Part shown: positions 7,001 to 11,399 of the stretch, in pieces
Position numbering within the stretch: the stretch's first letter is position 1
How the letters are laid out: each line of letters opens with the position of its first letter
NCBI GenBank assembly: GCA_031276415.1
Contig: JAISNF010000463.1
Location: 1-11,399, forward strand
DNA length: 11,399 nt
From: Planctomycetaceae bacterium
Lineage (GTDB): Bacteria > Planctomycetota > Planctomycetia > Pirellulales > Thermoguttaceae
Direction: 5' to 3'
Notes under the pieces: model-generated
Seen by the model: only the letters and a program-made list of their open reading frames with translations
Database searches by the model: none
Told to the model about the DNA's origin: nothing
Translations under genes and position numbers: made by a program

Positions 7001-7142
7001 TTCCGTAACGATATTGAAAATTCGTTAAGAGTTGTTCTTCGTAACGCGATAACAACGACTGTGCGCCGGACAAATTATTGTGCGCACGGTTCGTCTGAAG
7101 CGCAACACTTGTTCGGTTGAAAGCAAGAGGAACAATAGACAT
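4086..7142 (-). CDS. flgL: Flagellar hook-associated protein 3 (FlgL), extended form
   Basis: FlgL joins the flagellar hook to the filament and is exported through the flagellar type III apparatus. This 1018-residue protein has a helical flagellin-type N-terminus (about 1-145: heptad-rich, with LIERK at 63-67 and a QTIQKIFDFGNN helix end at 124-135, then NRYVFAGS) and a matching helical C-terminus (about 905-1018, ending LAYQASMQVTSAMLQMSLLNYL; key part LAYQASM at 997-1003). A FlgL-like FAGS turn followed by a long variable centre favours FlgL over flagellin. Enterobacterial FlgL is about 317 residues; the extra length here is a surface region of three repeated modules (residues 227-897). The start is supported by the canonical N-terminus; the ribosome binding site is weak (GAGG, 12 nt upstream). 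It follows the ExeA-like gene by 122 bp and is followed at once by the 43-bp array. No other flagellar gene is in the window. Confidence 0.92.
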   Translation of the reverse strand: MSIVPLAFNRTSVALQTNRAHNNLSGAQSLLSRYEEQLLTNFQYRYGSDSPYNATATLSVQTLIERKTQNAANIQSTQTFLSATDSTLSLFNTLTDNARATALEAINTTTSSTQRTALAQTVKQTIQKIFDFGNNSFENRYVFAGSTTSVLPFQWGTDSYSVQYNGTESNIYSWSDTDLLSQSNVNGVEVFGAISEPVRGKTDLNPTLCDTTLLSNLNAGSGVEKGSIRFNYKYNNQAITFDIDLSRCVTIADVKQTIENNKNPYFPVKVNLTTNGLSFSLPPETPGSITVTEVGKGTVARQLGIPTETELTSQKQLIGRDLNPALTQTILLEDILGSRANTTLVFAGNNNDIILRANHNGNSFFDTETGEELFPLNDVNFALRADPLITPGTEWAEYNTETKTVLINIHPDNSVANNVIRAINDAANAGTIPPFTASVSEMDQQHSNLAGTGTVTLLPGITVTEGTTAGGTGIDFDPSGIQLVNGNQTFNISFKNCKTVSDVLTQLNDPQYGLYASINENRNGIDVRSRISGADFCIGENGGATATQLGIRTADIDTRLTEFDFGRGVTDYTGPGIAATARHNNVTPNSALLLTARNEGKIWNDYTINFVPTTDPQGKVIVSMDETAKIINIGINPGVTTACEVIEAFNTQPGPKQYFNLELDTTNGTNTGEGVVYDGFETTAGGIDGGIDFTITRNDGTVLEIDIHGAKTFGDVLQIINNHPDNRDGLLSASLAKFGNGIELTDKSFGENVTRVDRTLLSTTAIELGLINMGEEYRTKTETGTQANVLMFPDVLNGSILVTAKSVGTYANDVRIELIEGTPPDFVYDAASKTLRFSIESGVTTANDLINLFQNQASETVRSMFDIQNSTNADGLPSNGSGLVTLNSVTMTGGTDSILKGNDPNPLETDSLFNALIRLQVAMEKNDTREMERATQLLDTAVERLDGSRVLIGVMQNSLDNVQIRLADENIQYEQTLNSTLRIDFSDVSLNYMAQQLAYQASMQVTSAMLQMSLLNYL
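4452..6464 (-). repeat. Three copies of a two-part module inside FlgL
   Basis: Residues 227-897 of FlgL divide into three A-B modules. Part A (227-305, 479-551, 689-771) has a beta pair, then VTIADVKQTIEN, TVSDVLTQLND or TFGDVLQIINN, then a strand pair with NG(L/I), and ends in QLGI, QLGI or ELGL; it resembles the Flagellin_IN (hook IN) motif. Part B (about 350-430, 588-652, 797-857) has I(I/L)L(R/T)A or ILVTAKSVG, then an aromatic strand, then LINIHPDNSVANNVIRAIN, INIGINPGVTTACEVIEAF or FSIESGVTTANDLINLF. Each module closes with a glycine-rich TxGG linker (468-472, 682-686, 891-895). Start-to-start distances are 252 and 210 residues. The copies are diverged in DNA, so this is old duplication, not recent slippage. 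Confidence 0.75.
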
Positions 7143-7175
7143 GTTACAACAATACCTCTGATAATCACCTGACGG

Positions 7176-7220
7176 ATTTTATTTGTATCGGGATTTTACT
7201 CAATTTTGTATTCATTCCAA
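7176..7220 (-). promoter_or_regulatory. Candidate flgL promoter region
   Basis: The 122-bp gap before flgL holds two sigma-70-like pairs on the minus strand, both with a 16-bp spacer and TAAAAT: TTGGAA (7215-7220) with 7193-7198, and TTGAGT (7198-7203) with 7176-7181. Overlapping them is TACAAAAT (7203-7210), 10 bp, then CCCGATAC (7185-7192), which partly resembles the flagellar sigma-28 form TAAAGTTT-11-GCCGATAA. The AT-rich sequence makes chance matches likely, so only the presence of a promoter somewhere here is favoured, not which one. Confidence 0.35.
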
Positions 7221-7264
7221 AATAAACAGTTACACGAAATTCTTTTTAATGTTCCATTTAATAA

Positions 7265-10200
7265 TTATTGAAACAACGAATGAAAATTGATTGACTTTTC
7301 ATTGGGATTGGATGAGGAGACGTTTGCCGGAGAAGTTTCGTTGATTTCGGAAACGAATTGTACAGAATTTACCAAACCGCTATTCACACGAACCGGAAAC
7401 GGCAGCAAACGGGCAGAACGTTCGTTGGCGTTTAAATGTTCGGCTTGCTCTTTGGTGATTTGATTTTTAATAAGTGTAGCATTTAATTCACGGGAAATCG
7501 TTTGTTGAAATTCCACAAGTTCCCGAAAATGTTCCACATAAGTCGGTAACACTGTTTTTATTTCCGCTTCAACAATTCCGGCAGCCTGTTTAATTTGCCG
7601 TCCGGCATCATTACTTTGTTCCGCCGCCAGTTCAATTGTTTCCGCCGCTTTGGTGATTCGCCTGACGACCTCTTCAATTTGTGACGGAAAAGAAAAATTG
7701 TTCAAATAAATCGAATGCGATGAAGTGAAACGGTCAAACGATTCTTTTGACGGAACCGCTTGAGTTTCTACTTTAATAACTTCGTCAAACAATTCGTCAA
7801 GACTTGTTTTTTGATTTTGCGGAACGAAAACAGGTTGAATAGAATCCGTAACTTGATTCAATGTTATCCGAACAACCCGTAAGGCATCAAATTCGTTATA
7901 GGAATATAATTGTTCCTGCTCGTTGGTGTGATGATCGTGGTCGTTACAATTATGATCGGCTTCACGTGTAAGAAATTCGCGATACGGAGTTCCGAAACCG
8001 TTTTCAGGATTTTGTTCCGATTTTATCCAGTTAAGCAAGATCACATTTCCTGTTACAAGATCAGGATAAGCAACTTTTCCGATCATTTCCGGTGCCGAAT
8101 CGGTTGTCTGATAAGCGTAATTCGGTTCCCTACGGATAAAAGGCGGACGTCCTTCCAGAATCTCTGCTCCGTATTTTTCCAATGTTTCCCTGTCCATCTC
8201 AGATTCCTCTGAACAGTTTTTCCGATTTAATTCAACAATAATTTCGTCAGTTATCGGTTCATTATTAACCGTATCATTAATTTCCGTCGCAACAACAAAT
8301 TCACTTGTAACAGTTTCTTCGGAAACAATATCATTGTATTCCGGCGTTTCCGTTTCAACAACAACCGTTTCAATAGTTGCTGTTTCAACAACATCTGTTT
8401 CAACGGCAACTATTTCGTCAGCAATCGTTTCAATTACATCCGTATTTTCTGTAATTGCACTTTCTGTAATAACACTTTCTGTAATAACACTTTCTATAAT
8501 TGTATTTTCCGTAATCGTATTATCGATAACTGTTTCATCAACAATCAGTTCATCTGTAAATTGTTCATCTGTCAGTTGTTCATCTGAAAATTGTTCGCTT
8601 ATAAACTGTTCGTCTAAAAACTGTTCATTTATAAGGCGTTCATCTGAAACATGTTCGTCAATAACTGATTTGTCGGCAACCGGTTCACAACGGAGAGATA
8701 CTAAAAAACGTCCGAAAATAAACGAAGGATAGAACCAAAGATTGCCAATCCACGTATTTCCAGAATCAAAACGGCGAAGTGTCAGAAAAATTGATACAAC
8801 CAAAAATCGGCAACAAGATTGCTCCGGTGTTTCAATATTATGTTTTGAAATAGTTGAAATAATAATTCGTCGCCGATATTTCCGTATCGTTTTTTCTTTA
8901 ACCCGTTGCCGACGAAATGGATAAATTCGTTTCGGCGGACAATCAATAATATTTTTCTCAATCTCAATCTTTGTTGCCGTTTGAAATATTTCGCTATTTT
9001 CAGCAACAATATTTTCCGCACAATCCTCTGTTGTTTCTGTTATTTGAAACGCTTCAACAGTTTCTGCAACATTTTTCTCGGCGTCTTCTTCCGTTATCGT
9101 TTGAAATATTTCAATATTTTCAGTAACACTTTCGATGGTACTTTCGACTGCATTTTCGGTTACATTTTCGGTTGCATTTTCAGTAACATTTTTTTCTACA
9201 ACGGCTTCGGCAACCGCTTTGATAGCGTCGTCCAACGCTTCACTGATCGGTAACTCCCGCAAACGCGGAAAATGATCGGAGGAAAAGAGAATTTCGTTCT
9301 CCAATTCTTCATAAAAATCAAACGAATTTTCTTCAATTTCCGGCAACTCTTCCGAACAACAACATTCTTGTACATTATTTGTTTTCGGGACAATCGGCAA
9401 CAATTCCGGCAACGACTCGTTTATCGCTTCAATTATTTCTGATTCGGACAAATCCGCTTCCAAGAAATCGGATTCAGTGAGATCGGATTCAGACGTTTCC
9501 GGCTGTTCTGATTGTTCCGACTGTGATGAATACGATTCGGATATTATTGATTCAGAATATTCCTCTTCCCAATGATCATCTTCGGGATAAGGCGGTTTAT
9601 ACTCATTAGGCGAGCGAAACCGAATTATTGTTACTTCATCATTTTCCGCCGTTTCCTTTTCCATTATTTCTTTTTCAATCATTTCCTTTTCCGTTATTGT
9701 TATTTCTGCCGTTTTCATTTTCGTCACATCCTTTTCCGTTACGCTTTTTTCCGTTACATCAACAAATTCGGTATCGTCCAGAGTTCCAAATTCTACGGGA
9801 GAATCAAACGTTTTTAGTTGGAAAGTTGCTTTTTTTCGTGCAACAATTTCGTCAATATTTTCAAAAGAAGACGTTTTAATTGTTTCGGCAATAGATTCTG
9901 TTAATTGTTCCTCTGAATATCCGGTGATTTGTTGAAGACGCATCCGGGCGCGGTGAACCAGATTTTCATCAATTTGCCGTAATTTTCGTTCAGCGGCAAT
10001 TTGAAGAGCCATATCACAAAGTTGATTGATAGAGCGAGGCAGTCCATCGGTCAACTGAAAAATCTGCCATTGGGCATTTTCTGTAAAAATCGGTTCGTGA
10101 TAACGGATATGCGGCGAATCAATTCGTCGTCCTTCATTTCCGCCGGACGATTTGATCCATTCCACCAGACCAAACCCCGATTCTGAAAATTGATCGTTTT

Positions 10201-10819
10201 GTTTCTGGGACAAATCTGTCTGCTGAGTAATATATTGTCTGGTTTCTTCGCGGGAAAATGTGTCAAGATACGCACGGCAAACAACCCGCTGATTGAAAGC
10301 ATCAAGACAAGGATCGGTCAGTTTTTCTTCAAATTCTATCGTGCCAGCCAAAACAATGCGAAATAATGGAGTTGCTCCGTTATCGCAGTTCATTAGCAAA
10401 CGAATTTCCTCAAGAACAGACGTACTAAGGAATTGCGATTCGTCAATCAGAATAACACATGTTCGGTTTTGGCGGGCAAAATCGAGCAGACGGAACCGAA
10501 GTTCGGTTTCATCGTTGCCGGAAAACGGAAGTTGTAAATCATAAAGGATTTGTTGAAAAAATGATTTCACCGTTTCCAGATGCCCGTTGGAAATCATGGA
10601 AACGGTGAAATCTGCTTCCAGCGAATCACGAAGCAACCGCAACAACAATGTTTTTCCGGTACCGGCATCACCGAAAAGTAAAGCGATACCTTCTCCGCGT
10701 CGAACAGTTCGTTCGATAGATCGGAGGGATTCTTCCATCAGTTCTGTGGAAAAATACGATTCCGTATCGGGAACCGCCAAAAATGGTCGGCGTTTCAAAC
10801 CGAAAAAAGTCTCGTACAT
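7265..10819 (-). CDS. ExeA-like AAA ATPase with long acidic repeat region
   Basis: ExeA-type ATPases use ATP to support assembly of secretion machinery at the inner membrane; some relatives act in transposition or other roles, so the job here is open. The 1184-residue protein opens with the family signature MYETFFGLKRRPF. Walker A is GDAGTGKT (50-57), Walker B CVILIDESQ (121-129), and GLPRSINQLCDMAL (259-272) is the family's C-terminal helix motif; the sequence 206-240 before it is longer than usual. After residue ~300 come acidic, Val/Thr/Glu-rich repeats (351-395, 541-625, 714-830), a basic stretch 628-652 (RRQRVKEKTIRKYRRR), a hydrophobic segment 671-709, a His/Cys/Asp cluster at 954-966, and a coiled-coil-like C-terminus (about 1046-1133). 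If the hydrophobic segment spans the membrane, the basic flank predicts the ATPase is cytoplasmic and the C-terminal third exported. I see no peptidoglycan-binding domain. No clear ribosome binding site precedes the ATG. The gene lies 122 bp upstream of flgL. Confidence 0.82.
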   Translation of the reverse strand: MYETFFGLKRRPFLAVPDTESYFSTELMEESLRSIERTVRRGEGIALLFGDAGTGKTLLLRLLRDSLEADFTVSMISNGHLETVKSFFQQILYDLQLPFSGNDETELRFRLLDFARQNRTCVILIDESQFLSTSVLEEIRLLMNCDNGATPLFRIVLAGTIEFEEKLTDPCLDAFNQRVVCRAYLDTFSREETRQYITQQTDLSQKQNDQFSESGFGLVEWIKSSGGNEGRRIDSPHIRYHEPIFTENAQWQIFQLTDGLPRSINQLCDMALQIAAERKLRQIDENLVHRARMRLQQITGYSEEQLTESIAETIKTSSFENIDEIVARKKATFQLKTFDSPVEFGTLDDTEFVDVTEKSVTEKDVTKMKTAEITITEKEMIEKEIMEKETAENDEVTIIRFRSPNEYKPPYPEDDHWEEEYSESIISESYSSQSEQSEQPETSESDLTESDFLEADLSESEIIEAINESLPELLPIVPKTNNVQECCCSEELPEIEENSFDFYEELENEILFSSDHFPRLRELPISEALDDAIKAVAEAVVEKNVTENATENVTENAVESTIESVTENIEIFQTITEEDAEKNVAETVEAFQITETTEDCAENIVAENSEIFQTATKIEIEKNIIDCPPKRIYPFRRQRVKEKTIRKYRRRIIISTISKHNIETPEQSCCRFLVVSIFLTLRRFDSGNTWIGNLWFYPSFIFGRFLVSLRCEPVADKSVIDEHVSDERLINEQFLDEQFISEQFSDEQLTDEQFTDELIVDETVIDNTITENTIIESVITESVITESAITENTDVIETIADEIVAVETDVVETATIETVVVETETPEYNDIVSEETVTSEFVVATEINDTVNNEPITDEIIVELNRKNCSEESEMDRETLEKYGAEILEGRPPFIRREPNYAYQTTDSAPEMIGKVAYPDLVTGNVILLNWIKSEQNPENGFGTPYREFLTREADHNCNDHDHHTNEQEQLYSYNEFDALRVVRITLNQVTDSIQPVFVPQNQKTSLDELFDEVIKVETQAVPSKESFDRFTSSHSIYLNNFSFPSQIEEVVRRITKAAETIELAAEQSNDAGRQIKQAAGIVEAEIKTVLPTYVEHFRELVEFQQTISRELNATLIKNQITKEQAEHLNANERSARLLPFPVRVNSGLVNSVQFVSEINETSPANVSSSNPNEKSINFHSLFQ
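8330..8683 (-). repeat. In-frame 15-bp minisatellite (five-residue repeats)
   Basis: Within the ExeA-like gene, DNA from 8534 to 8683 divides into ten 15-bp units, most starting TTCATCTG or TTCGTC on the plus strand. They encode five-residue units such as FLDEQ, FISEQ, FSDEQ, LTDEQ and FTDEL. The same five-residue phase continues on the C-terminal side as IIESV, ITESV, ITESA and ITENT. TTTCTGTAATAACAC is duplicated perfectly at 8461-8475 and 8476-8490, a sign of recent slippage. The unit length is a multiple of three, so copy changes keep the reading frame. The pattern (hydrophobic-x-D/S-E-Q/T) is not the A(D/N)Lxx pattern of the pentapeptide-repeat fold. Confidence 0.85.
8945..9199 (-). repeat. 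Second low-complexity block in the ExeA-like gene
   Basis: Residues 541-625 of the ExeA-like protein repeat in steps of four at first (VTEN, ATEN, VTEN, AVES, TIES, VTEN) and then in a looser longer unit in which IEIFQT, VEAFQI and SEIFQT recur about 20 residues apart. At the DNA level the plus strand shows TTTTCGGTTACA and TTTCAGTAACA variants. A related block at residues 351-395 (9635-9769) uses five-residue steps such as VTEKS, VTEKD, ITEKE, MIEKE and IMEKE. All are strongly acidic and probably disordered or extended; this is inference from composition. Confidence 0.65.
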
Positions 10820-11260
10820 GGAAAACGAATGTTAAAATACGGCAAATAAGTAAATTTTGCCCAATCAATTAAACCGGCAATAGGAAACTTCTCAAAATGA
10901 AACTTCACCACGAAAAATAACCGCGAAATAGGAATTATTTAGGAATTATTATTGTTCTAAGTCATTGATATAAAAAACATTATAAAAATATTTCAATTGG
11001 ATTTATTCATAAAAATCCCGCAAAAAATTTCATATTTATCGTGGTAAAAAATTTATTTTCAGAGGTTTCCGAAGAGAAACATATTCATTCTTATTTGTCG
11101 GCATTTTCAATATTCTCCCTCCAATCCGTTTTTTTCATACAACAGATTTTAGCGGGATTAACAGAATTGACAGGATCGGCAACTAAAATCCCGCTTGCGA
11201 AACTATTTCACTCTTGGTAACTTCTAATAACTGCCCTTTTATTTAAGCACAGATTATTTA

Positions 11261-11289
11261 ACCACAGAGAACACAGAGTCCACAGAGAG
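11261..11289. repeat. ACAGAG-type short tandem repeat
   Basis: The plus strand carries four ACAGAG words within about 29 bp (ACCACAGAGA, ACACAGAGTC, CACAGAGAGG, read in order). I know similar CACAGAGAACACAGAG blocks from intergenic DNA of planctomycetes and several other phyla, where their function is not known to me. It follows an AT-rich run with TTTAACCAC, a lead-in that also occurs at 338-345 before the inverted repeat. Confidence 0.7.
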
Positions 11290-11340
11290 GAATTTTAAAA
11301 AATTAAAAAATTATTTTAGATCAAAAATCAATGATAATAT

Positions 11341-11359
11341 TAGGAAACTTCTAAAAACA
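11341..11359. repeat. Dispersed TAGGAAACTTCTAAAAA motif
   Basis: TAGGAAACTTCTAAAAACA starts at 11341. Near copies occur on the same strand at 305-320 (AGGAACTTCTAAAAAC) and 10881-10896 (TAGGAAACTTCTCAAA), with a weaker one at 11217-11228. All are in gene-free DNA and none lies inside a gene. The function is unknown. Confidence 0.5.
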
Positions 11360-11399
11360 TTGTTTTTAAAAAATCACATCCTTAAAAATAAGGACTTTA

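Larger units (their letters stand above)
10820..11399. other. Gene-free region with dispersed short repeats
   Basis: I find no credible gene in these 580 bp. A weak candidate promoter for the ExeA-like gene is TTGAAA (complement of 10991-10996), 18 bp, TATATC (complement of 10967-10972); AT-richness makes it unreliable. AGGAATTATT is repeated in tandem at 10930-10939 and 10941-10950. A planctomycete-style intergenic repeat, AGCGGGATTAACAGAATTGA (11151-11170), continues as CAGGATCGG; it holds an 8-bp inverted pair GCGGGATT/AATCCCGC (11152-11159, 11187-11194). TCCTTA/TAAGGA near the right edge (11379-11394) is a 6-bp stem with an AAAA loop. Confidence 0.6.

Noticed and set aside
8330..8683. Pentapeptide-repeat family protein
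   Set aside because: The five-residue unit lacks the A(D/N)Lxx pattern; Glu or Asp occupies the position that should be small, so the classical right-handed coil is not expected.
8334..8732. Plus-strand open frame of 132 codons rich in Ser, Val, Thr and Ile
   Set aside because: It is the mirror of the 15-bp repeats in the ExeA-like gene, has no ribosome binding site, and its composition follows directly from the repeat.
10897..10920. Tiny plus-strand frame ATG to TAA (7 codons)
   Set aside because: Too short, no ribosome binding site, and made of the dispersed CACCACGAAAAATAACCGCG repeat sequence.

Overview
The window reads as chromosome from an AT-rich bacterium, most likely a member of the Planctomycetota. 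The best pointers are an oversized FlgL with the N-terminus I associate with planctomycete FlgL (MSIVP...NR, then LxxLIERK), an ExeA-type AAA ATPase opening MYETFFGLKRRPF, a monomeric-type ATP sulfurylase with a GRKHAD variant motif, and intergenic DNA full of short dispersed repeats (CTGCGGAC/ATCAGCG family, ACAGAG family, AACCGC and AACCAC boxes). This assignment rests on remembered family features, not a search. Every gene I can support lies on the minus strand.

Layout in transcription order, from high to low coordinates. 10820-11399 is gene-free and carries dispersed repeats and a weak candidate promoter. 7265-10819 encodes a 1184-residue ExeA-like AAA ATPase whose middle is an acidic, low-complexity, repeat-expanded region around a basic/hydrophobic segment. 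A 122-bp gap with promoter-like boxes leads to flgL (4086-7142, 1018 residues), whose middle contains three copies of a two-part module. Six bases past the flgL stop begins an array of five exactly phased 43-bp units (3865-4079). A TTGAAA-16-TAAAAT promoter (3771-3798) and a leader of about 105 nt with direct repeats precede sat (2403-3659), followed 28 bp later by tRNA-Gln(CUG) (2304-2374). Next come hemD (1242-2114) and a membrane-anchored protein of unknown function (532-1245), overlapping by ATGA. After that stop is a nested inverted repeat (356-506) of the same family as the 43-bp array. At the left edge is the start of another minus-strand gene (1-66), with a strong ribosome binding site, a leader hairpin and a TTGACA-16-TAAAAT promoter.

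Functionally the window mixes flagellar structure (FlgL), a membrane-linked ATPase of the secretion/ExeA type, the first step of sulfate activation (Sat), tetrapyrrole synthesis (HemD) and a tRNA. Only hemD and the 532-1245 gene clearly form one transcription unit. sat and the tRNA gene may be co-transcribed because of their spacing. I saw no transposase, integrase, CRISPR array or defence gene.

The least explained features are the 43-bp array and related inverted repeat, both just past stop codons; the in-frame 15-bp minisatellite inside the ExeA-like gene; the triplicated FlgL module; and a shared promoter/leader arrangement at sat and the left-edge gene.
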